Positions 1 to 8,814 of a DNA stretch of 64,000 bases are shown here, piece by piece (positions within the stretch are counted from its first letter, which is position 1; every line of letters starts with the position of its first letter). The notes under the pieces were generated by a model. That model made no database searches. It worked only from the letters and a program-made list of their open reading frames with translations, and was not told the DNA's origin. The position numbers and the translations under genes were made by a program. The stretch comes from Neotamlana laminarinivorans (lineage in GTDB: Bacteria; Bacteroidota; Bacteroidia; Flavobacteriales; Flavobacteriaceae): contig NZ_JAJAPW010000006.1 of assembly GCF_020523925.1 (NCBI RefSeq), positions 124,001 through 188,000 of the forward strand, given 5' to 3'.

Positions 1-3000
1 CTCTTGGTTATCAGTTTTTAAACTGCTGTAGTAATTTAGGTTTTCTTGATATTTTAAAGCGATTTGTTTAAATAAATTTCTTGCTTTTTCTTTTTTATTT
101 AACTCGTAATAAGCTATAACATAAGGTTCTAATAATGTGTAGTAACCAAAATAATCTACGGGCATGTTATCCATGGCAATATCTGCAATTTCTTCTGCCT
201 TTTCAGGTTTACCTTCATTAATAAGTTTTTCAACTAATCTTGCTAAATTACCACGATAGGTTATCGCGTTTTTTCGAGTTTCAGGGTCGTGATATATATC
301 TGGGCTTCCACTATTACCCCAATCCCAGTTTTTAACTTTTTCGTACATTAAATCGGCATCTACGCGTCCCATATCAAACGGGTTGCTTTTGTCTATTTCT
401 GTTTTTATAGGTACTAATTTGTAGCACATGCCATCTAATTGAAGGTAATCTTTCATCCATAAATAATCGTCGTCACCAAAACTTCCTCCAGTAAAATAAA
501 TTGGGCGATTCCATTCATTATTTGCAACAATATCTAGCATTAATAAACGGTTTTTATAAAGAGCGCCGCCTTTTAGTTCAATATCAATATAAGGTACAAT
601 TTTATCGGCATCTTTTGCTTTTACAATACCCGACTTTAATGCATTTATTTTATTTACAGGAATACGTAAGTGTGGTGTAGGCATATATGTTCGGGTTAAG
701 TCTTGTCTTCTAATATCAGAAATGTCGTAACCTTTTTGCTCTAAAACATATTTGTACTTAGTTCTTGGGTTATCGCTTTGTACAAAATCTAAAAACTGAT
801 TTACACTTAATGTATCTTCAATTACTTCTTCAATTACAATGTAATCGTTAGTTCCGTATTGGTAGTCTTTGTGCTCAAGTTGCGAAGGTATTGGGTCGCT
901 TTCGTAAGCTTTACGCTTCATTTGGTCTATATACCAATCGGTTTGAAATAAACTGGTGTTTACAACACGAACATCGGTGCGGTAACCTTCAATTTCTTGG
1001 GCATACCAGAGTGCAAACGTATCATTATCTCCAATGGTAAATAAAATGGCATTTTCAGCACAAGAATCTAAATACATTTTAGCCATAGCTTTGGCTGTAT
1101 ATTTGTCTGATCGGTCATGATCGTCCCAGTTATTTGCCGCCATAATAGTTGGTACTAAAATTAAGCAAGCAACACTAACCACTGGGGCTAGTAATTTTGA
1201 ATTTACTTTGTTTTTTAAAGCATCAAAAATGGCATAAACTCCAAAACCAATCCATAGAGCAAATACATAAAATGAACCAACTACCGAGTAATCACGTTCT
1301 CTAGGTTCGAATGGGCGAACATTGGTGTATACTTGAATAGCAATTCCTGTAAATAGGAAAAACACAAGCATTACCCAAAATTGTTTTCTGTCTTTGTTGA
1401 ACAGGAAGAAAAACCCAATTAAACCTAAAATTAAAGGTAGCAAATAATAGGTGTTTCTGGCTTTATTATTTTTTACATCGCTCGGTAAATTGTCTTGCGA
1501 GTAGCCTAAGTGCCATTCATCAATAAATTTAATTCCAGTAATCCAGTTACCGTGGTTATCGTATTTGCCTTGAATATCATCTTGCCTTCCAGAGAAGTTC
1601 CACATAAAATAACGCCAATACATATAACCTAATTGATATTCGAATAAATAAGCGATATTACTAGCTAAAGATGGTTTTTCAATTTCAATATTATTTTTTT
1701 CGCTTTTTAAAAAGTTGTTGTAGTCTTCATAATCAACATTTCCTTGAGCAACTTGATTTTTAAACTCCGAAATTTGCGATTTATATTGTGTAATTTGGTT
1801 TAAGGCGTAAGCATTAGCTTGGTCTTCAGGAAAACCAGCATTTATAGCCGATCTATAATAATCGTTTTGCAATCCAGGTTTTACTTTAAAATTTAAAAAT
1901 CCAGAGAACATCATGTAATTTTCGGCATGTTCTGGGCTCCACATACGTGGGAGTATAGATGCATGCTTCGAGTTGTAATTTTGTTTATCGTTTTTGTAAT
2001 CGTTTACAATAACATATTTACCCTTTTCTTCATCTTTTTCGTATTTAGGTTTATCATCTATATAGGGGTTGTTATCATCTAAATAAGCATATTGATCTGT
2101 AAATTGAGGTCCGTAAAACAAGTGAGTTTCAGGGTATTGTTCTAGATTGTAATATGCTAAAAGTTCTCTGGCGCTTGATGGATTGTTTTCATTAATAACA
2201 ACATTGGCATTAGCACGAATAGGTAACATAAGCCAAGTTGAAAAACCTATAATAACAAAAGTGATACATAGAATACCAGTGTTTAAGTGTATATAGCCTT
2301 TTTTTCTGGTAAAACGCAACCCATAGTTTATAAGAGCTATTAAAACAATTAATGCAATTATAGATCCTGAGTTAAATGGTAAGCCTATACTGTTAACAAA
2401 AAATATTTCTGAAGCAGAGAATATTTTAAGGATATTTGGAGCTAATAGTTTAAAGATAAACAGTAATACGGCAACAGAAACAACATTAGCTATAATGAAG
2501 TTTTTTACAGTTACTGTTTTATAATTTTTAAAGTAATAAATAAGACCAATTGCAGGAACAGTTAGTAAACCCATAAAATGCACACCAAACGATAAACCAA
2601 TAACAAAAGCAATTAATACTAACCAACGGTTGCCTCTAGGTTTATCCATGTCTTGTTCCCAGCGTAAGCCCAACCAGAATAATACAGACATAATTAATGT
2701 TGCCATAGCATAAACTTCGGTTTCCACAGCATTGAACCAAAACGAATCTGTAAAAGTAAAGGCTAAACTGCCAACTAAACCACTCCCTAAAATAGAAATA
2801 GCTTTAGATTGAGAGATTTCAGAAGTGTTTACAACTAACTTTTTTAGTAGTAAAGTAATGGTCCAAAACATAAATAAAATAGTGAATGCACTAGATACGG
2901 CACTCATCATATTCATCATCCAGCCCACAAGTTCATTGTTGCCAAACGTGAATATTGAGAAAAAAGCACCCATCATTTGAAAAAGTGGTGCTCCGGGTGG

Positions 3001-3156
3001 ATGTCCTACTTGTAATTTCGACGAGGTTAAAATATACTCACCTGCATCCCAAAAGCTAACAGTTGGTTCAACGGTTAAACTGTAAGTTATTAAAGCAATT
3101 AAAAAAGAGAACCAGCCTAAGATAGTGTTCCATTTTTTAAAATTGAATTGTGCCAT
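1..3156 (-). CDS. DUF2723 / GT117-family polytopic membrane protein (3' end cut by window edge)
   Basis: The reading frame runs on the minus strand from ATG at 3156 and leaves the window open after 1052 codons, so the C-terminus is missing. The N-terminus (MAQFNFKKWNTILGWFSFLI, then the motif EPTVSFWDAGEYI followed by KLQVGHPPGAPLFQMMG) is the signature of the DUF2723 family, which CAZy places in glycosyltransferase family 117 and which is thought to act as a GT-C type protein O-glycosylation enzyme in Bacteroidota. Many hydrophobic segments occupy the first half and again the region around 1150-1450. The last visible part is soluble, alpha-helical and TPR-like (RLVEKLINEGKPEKAEEIAD). Family members are usually 1000-1150 residues, so only a short tail should be lost. 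The -7 box is near-consensus (TAAATTCG, 18 nt after TTTG, minus strand). The substrate cannot be read from the sequence. Confidence 0.85.
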   Translation of the reverse strand, partial: MAQFNFKKWNTILGWFSFLIALITYSLTVEPTVSFWDAGEYILTSSKLQVGHPPGAPLFQMMGAFFSIFTFGNNELVGWMMNMMSAVSSAFTILFMFWTITLLLKKLVVNTSEISQSKAISILGSGLVGSLAFTFTDSFWFNAVETEVYAMATLIMSVLFWLGLRWEQDMDKPRGNRWLVLIAFVIGLSFGVHFMGLLTVPAIGLIYYFKNYKTVTVKNFIIANVVSVAVLLFIFKLLAPNILKIFSASEIFFVNSIGLPFNSGSIIALIVLIALINYGLRFTRKKGYIHLNTGILCITFVIIGFSTWLMLPIRANANVVINENNPSSARELLAYYNLEQYPETHLFYGPQFTDQYAYLDDNNPYIDDKPKYEKDEEKGKYVIVNDYKNDKQNYNSKHASILPRMWSPEHAENYMMFSGFLNFKVKPGLQNDYYRSAINAGFPEDQANAYALNQITQYKSQISEFKNQVAQGNVDYEDYNNFLKSEKNNIEIEKPSLASNIAYLFEYQLGYMYWRYFMWNFSGRQDDIQGKYDNHGNWITGIKFIDEWHLGYSQDNLPSDVKNNKARNTYYLLPLILGLIGFFFLFNKDRKQFWVMLVFFLFTGIAIQVYTNVRPFEPRERDYSVVGSFYVFALWIGFGVYAIFDALKNKVNSKLLAPVVSVACLILVPTIMAANNWDDHDRSDKYTAKAMAKMYLDSCAENAILFTIGDNDTFALWYAQEIEGYRTDVRVVNTSLFQTDWYIDQMKRKAYESDPIPSQLEHKDYQYGTNDYIVIEEVIEDTLSVNQFLDFVQSDNPRTKYKYVLEQKGYDISDIRRQDLTRTYMPTPHLRIPVNKINALKSGIVKAKDADKIVPYIDIELKGGALYKNRLLMLDIVANNEWNRPIYFTGGSFGDDDYLWMKDYLQLDGMCYKLVPIKTEIDKSNPFDMGRVDADLMYEKVKNWDWGNSGSPDIYHDPETRKNAITYRGNLARLVEKLINEGKPEKAEEIADIAMDNMPVDYFGYYTLLEPYVIAYYELNKKEKARNLFKQIALKYQENLNYYSSLKTDNQE

Positions 3157-3258
3157 TTTTATGTGTTTTATTGCTGTGGCGAATTTAACAATTATTATGT
3201 TAAAGCAAATGCTTTTAAGTAAACGTTAAGTTTTATCTATTATTTTTTTAAAAAAAAC

Positions 3259-3288
3259 TTGTAGATATAAAAGTTTGTTTTAAATTTG
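3259..3288 (+). promoter_or_regulatory. Promoter of tRNA-Gln (TTG-N19-TAAATTTG)
   Basis: TTG at 3259-3261 and TAAATTTG at 3281-3288 are separated by 19 nt. This fits the Bacteroidota primary sigma consensus (TTG near -33, TAnnTTTG near -7). It lies 17 nt upstream of the mature tRNA 5' end. Confidence 0.75.
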
Positions 3289-3305
3289 CATCCTCATTAC
3301 ACGAA

Positions 3306-3378
3306 TGGCCTATGGTGTAACTGGCAACACGTTGGTTTTTGGTACCAAAGAGTCTAGGTTCGAGCCCTAGTGGGCCAA
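3306..3378 (+). tRNA. tRNA-Gln (anticodon TTG)
   Basis: The 73 nt fold into a full cloverleaf. The acceptor strands are TGGCCTA and TGGGCCA, with U1-A72 and one G-U pair. The D stem is GTGT/ACAC, the anticodon stem TTGGT/ACCAA with a 7-nt loop TTTTGGT that places TTG at positions 34-36, and the T stem CTAGG/CCTAG has loop TTCGAGC. The discriminator is A, and CCA is not encoded (next bases are CAA). The U1-A72 pair is typical of bacterial glutamine tRNA. It is a single tRNA gene with its own promoter and terminator. Confidence 0.95.
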
Positions 3379-3385
3379 CAAATAC

Positions 3386-3418
3386 AGCCTTAATTATTTT
3401 AATAATTAAGGCTTTTTT
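3386..3418 (+). terminator. Rho-independent terminator of tRNA-Gln
   Basis: Perfect 13-bp stem AGCCTTAATTATT / AATAATTAAGGCT with a TT loop, followed by a run of T. It begins 8 nt after the tRNA and ends its transcript. Confidence 0.85.
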
Positions 3419-3516
3419 GTGTTTTAAAACTAGTGTTAGTTGGTTTTACTATTTTGAAAATAAATAATTTGTTCAGGGTTTTGTTTTAAAATCCTTTAAA
3501 AATCAATAAAATATTA

Positions 3517-3524
3517 TATATTTG
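3517..3524 (+). promoter_or_regulatory. -7 element TATATTTG of the rimP-nusA-infB operon
   Basis: TATATTTG followed by GCA, as in the other strong promoters of this window. It lies 63 nt before the rimP start. No TTG at the usual distance upstream is clear. A transcript starting about 3531 would include the leader hairpin at 3552-3577. Confidence 0.6.
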
Positions 3525-3551
3525 CAGCGTTGAAAGGCGAAAAAATTAAAT

Positions 3552-3577
3552 GAGGGGACGAGAAGTCCCCTCTTTTT
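3552..3577 (+). promoter_or_regulatory. Terminator-like leader hairpin upstream of rimP (putative attenuator)
   Basis: Perfect 8-bp stem GAGGGGAC / GTCCCCTC with loop GAGAA, directly followed by TTTTT. It is strikingly GC-rich for this genome. It sits between the -7 element at 3517 and the rimP ATG at 3588, so it lies in the 5' UTR and has the form of an intrinsic terminator. In Escherichia coli the equivalent operon leader is attenuated with NusA feedback; a similar role here is inference. It could also be a flavobacterial conserved RNA such as Flavo-1, which I cannot test. Confidence 0.6.
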
Positions 3578-3587
3578 ATACTAAAAA

Positions 3588-4049
3588 ATGTTGAAAACAA
3601 AAGTTTTAGAACTATTAGAAGGTGCATTAACAGAGCGTCCAGATTTATTTTTGATCAATTTTACAATTAATGGAGACAATCATATTAAAGTGATAATTGA
3701 TGGAGATAATGGAGTTTTGGTTGAAGATTGTATTTTTGTAAGCAGAGCTATTGAACATAATTTAGATCGTGAGGAAGAAGATTTTTCACTAGAAGTTATG
3801 TCTGCAGGAGCAACTGCACCACTAGTTCATAACCGCCAGTACAAGAAAAATGAGGGCAGAACGTTAAAAGTAAAAACAGCTTCAACAGAAATTGAAGGAG
3901 AATTAACAGAAGCCTCAGATAAACAAATTACTTTAAACTGGAAAGTGCGCGAGCCCAAACCAGTTGGCAAAGGTAAAGTAACAGTAAAAAAGGAAATGAA
4001 AATTCCTTATCAAGATATTATAGAAGCAAAAGTTATGATAAAATTTTAA
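3588..4049 (+). CDS. rimP: Ribosome maturation factor RimP
   Basis: The 153-residue product matches the RimP (DUF150) family, which helps mature the 30S subunit in the cytoplasm. The diagnostic N-terminal stretch is present: a VIIDGDNGVLVEDCIFVSRA segment, then EDFSLEVMSAGATAPL, the local form of the usual LEVSSPGxxRPL motif. A short SH3-like C-terminal beta domain follows from about residue 90 (TLKVKTASTEIEGELTEASD). It is the first gene of the rimP-nusA-infB order that is conserved across bacteria, with nusA starting 7 nt after its stop. Length is normal for the family. Confidence 0.95.
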   Translation: MLKTKVLELLEGALTERPDLFLINFTINGDNHIKVIIDGDNGVLVEDCIFVSRAIEHNLDREEEDFSLEVMSAGATAPLVHNRQYKKNEGRTLKVKTASTEIEGELTEASDKQITLNWKVREPKPVGKGKVTVKKEMKIPYQDIIEAKVMIKF

Positions 4050-4056
4050 TTGAGTT

Positions 4057-5289
4057 ATGGAAAATGTCGCGTTAATAGAATCTTTTTCAGAATTTAAAGA
4101 TGATAAGCTAATTGACAGAGTTACGTTAATGGCTATTTTAGAGGATGTTTTTAGAAGCGCCCTTAAAAAGAAATATGGAGACGATGATAATTTCGATATA
4201 ATTGTAAACCCAGATAAAGGCGATTTAGAAATATGGAGAAACAGAATTGTAGTTGCCGATGGAGAGGTTGAAGATGAAAATCAAGAAATTTCATTAACAG
4301 ATGCTCGTAAAATAGAACCAGATTTTGAAGTTGGAGAAGATGTGTCAGAAGAGGTTAAACTTATAGATTTAGGTCGTCGTGCAATTCTAGCATTACGTCA
4401 AAACCTAATATCTAAAATACATGAACACGATAACACAATAATCTATAAGCAATTTAAAGATTTAATAGGAGAAATTTATACAGCAGAAGTACATCATATT
4501 CGTCATAGAGCAGTTATTTTGCTTGACGACGAAGGTAACGAAATAGTACTTCCAAAAGATAAACAAATACCATCAGATTTCTTTAGAAAAGGAGATAATG
4601 TAAGAGGAGTAATAGAAGCAGTAGAGCTAAAAGGAGCAAAACCAGCAATTATTATGTCTAGAACATCACCTTTATTTTTAGAGAAATTGTTCGAGCAAGA
4701 AATACCTGAAGTTTTTGATGGTTTAATTACCATTAAAAATGTGGTTAGAATTCCAGGAGAAAAAGCTAAAGTAGCCGTAGATTCTTATGATGATAGAATC
4801 GATCCAGTTGGAGCTTGTGTTGGTATGAAAGGATCTCGTATTCATGGTATTGTTCGTGAGTTAGGAAACGAAAATATCGATGTAATTAACTACACTAATA
4901 ATTTACAGCTTTTTATAACAAGAGCATTAAGTCCTGCGCGTGTAACATCTATTAAATTAGATGAAGAAAATAAACGCGCCGAGGTAATTTTAAAGCCAGA
5001 AGAAGTAAGTAAAGCTATTGGTAGAGGTGGACATAATATTCGTTTAGCTGGTCAATTAACCGGTTTTGAAATTGATGTATTTAGAGAAGGAGCTGAAGAA
5101 GATGTTGAGTTAAGTGAATTTTCTGATGAAATTGATAGCTGGATAATCGACGAATTTAGTAAAGCTGGGCTAGACACTGCAAAAAGTGTTTTAGAGCAAG
5201 AAGTAAACGATTTGGTTAAACGAACAGATTTAGAAGAAGAAACTATTATCGACGTTATTAGAATTTTAAGAGAAGAATTCGAAGAATAA
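4057..5289 (+). CDS. nusA: Transcription termination/antitermination factor NusA
   Basis: NusA binds RNA polymerase and nascent RNA and modulates pausing, termination and antitermination. The 410 residues read as an N-terminal polymerase-binding domain (1-130), an S1 domain (about 138-205, GEIYTAEVHHIRHRAVILL onward) and two KH modules (about 230-345, with the signatures VGMKGSRIHGIVREL and IGRGGHNIRLAGQL). A short acidic helical tail ends the protein. The acidic repeats of the longer E. coli protein are absent, as is usual in Bacteroidota. It lies between rimP and infB, and may feed back on the operon through the leader hairpin at 3552 (inference). Confidence 0.95.
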   Translation: MENVALIESFSEFKDDKLIDRVTLMAILEDVFRSALKKKYGDDDNFDIIVNPDKGDLEIWRNRIVVADGEVEDENQEISLTDARKIEPDFEVGEDVSEEVKLIDLGRRAILALRQNLISKIHEHDNTIIYKQFKDLIGEIYTAEVHHIRHRAVILLDDEGNEIVLPKDKQIPSDFFRKGDNVRGVIEAVELKGAKPAIIMSRTSPLFLEKLFEQEIPEVFDGLITIKNVVRIPGEKAKVAVDSYDDRIDPVGACVGMKGSRIHGIVRELGNENIDVINYTNNLQLFITRALSPARVTSIKLDEENKRAEVILKPEEVSKAIGRGGHNIRLAGQLTGFEIDVFREGAEEDVELSEFSDEIDSWIIDEFSKAGLDTAKSVLEQEVNDLVKRTDLEEETIIDVIRILREEFEE

Positions 5290-5318
5290 CATATATTTGA
5301 GTATTTTAAAGGCAATTT

Positions 5319-8129
5319 ATGGCTGAAACAATAAGATTAAATAAAGTATTACGCGAACTAAACATCTCTCTAGATCGTGCCGTAGAGTTTTTAGACTCTA
5401 AAGGTGTCGATATTGAGAAGCGTCCCACTACAAAAATATCAGAAGAAACCTATAAAATTCTATCTGATGAATTTGAAACAGATGCTAACAAAAAAGTGAA
5501 GTCGCAAGCAGTAAGTGAAGCAAAGCTAAAAGAAAAAGAAGATTTACGCGTAAAGCGTGAAAAAGAACTTGAAGCTAAGCAAAAAGCCCAAGAAGAAGCC
5601 CGCGAAGCTCAGGAAAAAGCAGAATTAGAAGCGAAAAAGAAAGCCGAAGAAGAAGCTAAGCAAGAAGCTAAAAACAACGAAGTTGTTAAAGCAACAAAAA
5701 CGCTTACTGGGCCAAAACAAGTAGGTAAAATAGATTTAGAGCCCAAAAAGGTGCAAAAGAAACCTGAAGTGGCTCCAAAAGTCGAAACACCAAAAGTAGA
5801 AGAACCTGTTAAAAAAACAGTGCAGGCTCCACAAAAGCAAGAAGAGTCTAAGGCTGCCAAAGTAGTAGAGGCTAAAAAAGAAACTTCAGAAAAACCAAAA
5901 GAAACCGAGACTCCTAAAACAGACTTGCCTGTTTCTTCTGGTAGAGTTAAAACTCAATATCAAAAACTCACTGGGCCAAAAATTGCAGGAGATAAAATAG
6001 ATTTATCGCAATTTAACAAGCCAAAAAAGAAGAAAGAAGATAAAAAAGCTGATGCTAATAAAGCTGGAGACGCTAAGAAAAAACGTCGTAGAATTAGCAA
6101 AGTAGGCGGTGGGCAATCAGGAAACAATCGTGGTCCTGGACAAAGAGGACCCGGACAAAGAGGGCCAGGGCAAAACAGAGGTAAGCAAGGTCAAGGGCGA
6201 AGAAATATTGTTAAAGAAGAGCCTAGCGAAGAAGATGTAAAAAAACAAGTTAGAGAAACACTAGAAAAACTTCAAGGAAAATCTAACAAAGGTCGAGGTG
6301 CAAAATATAGAAGAGATAAAAGAGATCAGCACAGAGATCAAACACAAAAAGAATTACAAGCTGAAGCCGCAGAAAGTAAAATTCTTAAAGTAACAGAATT
6401 TGTTACAGCAAGCGAGGTTGCAACTATGATGGATGTAGGAGTAACCCAAGTAATTTCGGCATGTATGTCTTTAGGTATGATGGTTACCATGAATCAGCGT
6501 TTAGATGCTGAAACATTATCCATAGTTGCCGAAGAGTTTGGTTATAAAGTAGAATTTGTAACTGCAGATATAGAAGAATCTATTGAAGAAGTAGAAGATA
6601 AGCCAGAAGATTTATTACCACGCGCACCAATTGTAACCGTAATGGGACACGTAGATCATGGTAAAACCTCATTACTAGATTACATTCGTGAAGAAAATGT
6701 AATTGCTGGTGAATCTGGTGGAATTACACAACATATAGGAGCTTATGGTGTTCAATTAGAAAACGGACAAAAAATAGCATTTCTTGATACTCCTGGTCAC
6801 GAAGCTTTTACAGCTATGCGTGCTCGTGGAGCTCAAGTAACAGATATTGCAATTATTGTTGCTGCTGCAGATGATGATATCATGCCGCAAACCAAAGAAG
6901 CTATTTCTCATGCTCAAGCTGCAGGTGTACCAATTGTTTTTGCAATAAACAAAATAGATAAACCTGATGCCAATCCCGATAAAATTAAAGAAGGTTTAGC
7001 AAACATGAATCTTTTAGTTGAAGATTGGGGTGGTAAAATTCAATCGCACGATATTTCAGCTAAATTTGGTACAGGAGTAAAAGAACTTCTAGAAAAAGTG
7101 TTGTTAGAAGCAGAGCTTTTAGAATTAAAAGCAAACCCAAATAAAGTTGCAACAGGTACTGTTGTTGAAGCTTATTTAGATAAAGGACGTGGTTATGTGT
7201 CTACCATTTTAGTTCAAGCAGGTACACTTCGTGTTGGAGATTATGTGTTAGCAGGTCAACATAGCGGAAAAGTTAAAGCTATGCAAGATGAACGTGGACA
7301 CGATGTACAAGAAGCAGGTCCGTCAACTCCGGTATCTATTCTAGGGCTAGATGGAGCACCACAAGCAGGTGATAAGTTTAATGTTTTTGAAGACGAAAGA
7401 GAAGCTAAACAAATAGCTACAAAACGTGCTCAATTGCAGCGAGAACAATCTGTAAGAACACAACGACATATAACTCTTGATGAAATTGGTCGTAGAATTG
7501 CATTAGGAGATTTCCAAGAGCTTAACATTATACTTAAAGGTGATGTTGATGGTTCTGTTGAAGCTTTAACAGATTCATTCCAAAAATTATCTACAGAAGA
7601 AATTCATGTAAATATCATCCACAAAGGTGTTGGCGCTATCACAGAAAGTGATGTATTGCTTGCAACAGCTTCAGATGCCATTATTATCGGATTTAATGTT
7701 CGTCCTGTTGGAAATGCAAGAAGTATTGCAGATAAAGAAGAAATTGATATCAGAACATACTCAATTATTTATGATGCCATAAATGATCTTAAAGATGCTA
7801 TGGAAGGTATGCTTTCTCCAGAACTTAAGGAAGAAATTACAGGTACAGCAGAAATTAGAGAAATTTTTAAAGTATCTAAAATTGGTAGTATAGCTGGTTG
7901 TATGGTTACAAATGGTAAAATACTCAGAAGTTCTGGTGTAAGATTAATTCGCGATGGAGTAGTTGTTTACACAGGAGAATTAGCTTCATTAAAAAGATTT
8001 AAAGATGATGTTAAAGAGGTTTCAAAAGGATACGATTGTGGTATGCAAATTAAAAACTATAACGACATTAAAGAAGGTGATATAATTGAAGCTTTCCATG
8101 AAGTTGAAGTGAAAAAGAAACTGAAATAA
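5319..8129 (+). CDS. infB: Translation initiation factor IF-2
   Basis: IF-2 is the GTPase that brings initiator fMet-tRNA to the 30S subunit and promotes subunit joining. An N-terminal IF2 domain (about 1-55) is followed by a long low-complexity Lys/Glu/Ala linker and a Gly/Arg/Gln-rich basic patch with three GPGQ-type repeats near residues 270-295. The GTPase domain starts near residue 440: G1 is GHVDHGKT, G3 is DTPGHEAF, G4 is NKID and G5 is SAK. Domains II to IV complete the 936 residues. The linker is long, but this is common in Bacteroidota. The gene ends the operon and is followed by a strong bidirectional terminator. Confidence 0.96.
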   Translation: MAETIRLNKVLRELNISLDRAVEFLDSKGVDIEKRPTTKISEETYKILSDEFETDANKKVKSQAVSEAKLKEKEDLRVKREKELEAKQKAQEEAREAQEKAELEAKKKAEEEAKQEAKNNEVVKATKTLTGPKQVGKIDLEPKKVQKKPEVAPKVETPKVEEPVKKTVQAPQKQEESKAAKVVEAKKETSEKPKETETPKTDLPVSSGRVKTQYQKLTGPKIAGDKIDLSQFNKPKKKKEDKKADANKAGDAKKKRRRISKVGGGQSGNNRGPGQRGPGQRGPGQNRGKQGQGRRNIVKEEPSEEDVKKQVRETLEKLQGKSNKGRGAKYRRDKRDQHRDQTQKELQAEAAESKILKVTEFVTASEVATMMDVGVTQVISACMSLGMMVTMNQRLDAETLSIVAEEFGYKVEFVTADIEESIEEVEDKPEDLLPRAPIVTVMGHVDHGKTSLLDYIREENVIAGESGGITQHIGAYGVQLENGQKIAFLDTPGHEAFTAMRARGAQVTDIAIIVAAADDDIMPQTKEAISHAQAAGVPIVFAINKIDKPDANPDKIKEGLANMNLLVEDWGGKIQSHDISAKFGTGVKELLEKVLLEAELLELKANPNKVATGTVVEAYLDKGRGYVSTILVQAGTLRVGDYVLAGQHSGKVKAMQDERGHDVQEAGPSTPVSILGLDGAPQAGDKFNVFEDEREAKQIATKRAQLQREQSVRTQRHITLDEIGRRIALGDFQELNIILKGDVDGSVEALTDSFQKLSTEEIHVNIIHKGVGAITESDVLLATASDAIIIGFNVRPVGNARSIADKEEIDIRTYSIIYDAINDLKDAMEGMLSPELKEEITGTAEIREIFKVSKIGSIAGCMVTNGKILRSSGVRLIRDGVVVYTGELASLKRFKDDVKEVSKGYDCGMQIKNYNDIKEGDIIEAFHEVEVKKKLK

Positions 8130-8150
8130 TTTAAGTGATATAATTAAAAA

Positions 8151-8182
8151 ACAAAAAAGCAACCTTAAAGGTTGCTTTTTTG
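8151..8182. terminator. Bidirectional terminator between infB and the SPOR gene
   Basis: A-rich tract, stem GCAACCT / AGGTTGC with loop TAA, then six T. The flanking A and T runs let it work on both strands. It serves infB (+) and the convergent gene at 8209-8601 (-). Confidence 0.85.
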
Positions 8183-8208
8183 TTTTCGATAAACGGTATT
8201 AAGCCTTT

Positions 8209-8601
8209 TTAGCTTTTCTTAGGCTTTAAAATAAATGCATTAGGGAATGTGTTTTTTATCTTCTTTAAGGCTCTTTCTGCTTCTAATCTTGTTCTAAAAT
8301 TTCCTGCCCAAACTTTAAAGTCTGGCGATTCAAATTGCATGCTTGCTTTCCAACTTCCATAATTGTGTTCAAAATCACTTTGGGCAGACTTTGCGCCATT
8401 TCTATTACCATTATAAACCTGTATCTTATAACGTTCAGAATCCGTTTCGTTTTTATTTAATTCCTTTTTTATTTCTAATAAAGTTTCAATTTTTTTATCC
8501 TGATTTAGCGTAATTTCACCTTCTTGAGCAAAGGCATTGAATGAGGTTATAAAACAACAACTCGCAGTTATAATTAAAGTTTTCTTTTTTAATACTTTCA
8601 T
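8209..8601 (-). CDS. Secreted SPOR-domain protein
   Basis: The 130-residue protein has a cleavable signal peptide (MKVLKKKTLIITASCCFITSFNAFAQ, cut after AFA-Q). A C-terminal SPOR domain covers about residues 57-126 (YKIQVYNGNRNGAKSAQSDF, then FKVWAGNFRTRLEAERALKK and an FPNAFIL end strand). SPOR domains bind denuded peptidoglycan glycan strands, often at division sites, so the mature protein should be periplasmic. The short middle section (EITLNQDKKIETLLEIKKEL) is helical. A minus-strand -7 element TATATTTG (8619-8626) lies 18 nt before the start. The precise role is unknown. Confidence 0.85.
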   Translation of the reverse strand: MKVLKKKTLIITASCCFITSFNAFAQEGEITLNQDKKIETLLEIKKELNKNETDSERYKIQVYNGNRNGAKSAQSDFEHNYGSWKASMQFESPDFKVWAGNFRTRLEAERALKKIKNTFPNAFILKPKKS

Positions 8602-8618
8602 TTCTAGATATCTTTATG

Positions 8619-8626
8619 CAAATATA
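8619..8626 (-). promoter_or_regulatory. -7 element of the SPOR-domain gene
   Basis: On the minus strand this reads TATATTTG followed by CA, a perfect TAnnTTTG box 18 nt upstream of the ATG at 8601. No clear -33 TTG was seen. Confidence 0.5.
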
Positions 8627-8724
8627 TACGCTATAGTTTAAATTTATGTTCTTTTTTTTATTTAGAATCCCTCTAAATTATTAATTATCATTTAATGAAC
8701 ATTTCTAAAATCGACTTTATATCT

Positions 8725-8732
8725 TACTTTTG
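8725..8732 (+). promoter_or_regulatory. -7 element TACTTTTG of the act-cox respiratory operon
   Basis: A perfect TAnnTTTG box lies inside the open frame that extends upstream of actA. Transcription would begin about 8740, downstream of the first possible ATG (8695) and upstream of the ATG at 8815. This is used below to choose the start of ActA. Confidence 0.55.
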
Positions 8733-8814
8733 CTTGAGATTTTACAAGCATGATATTTATCATAGTTTTATGAAAAAATTGTGCCAAAGTTTAGAAGTTA
8801 ATTCAACCAATAAT

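Noticed and set aside
8695-8814. N-terminal extension of ActA
   Set aside because: The -7 box at 8725 and the signal peptide starting at 8815 argue that this open stretch is not translated.
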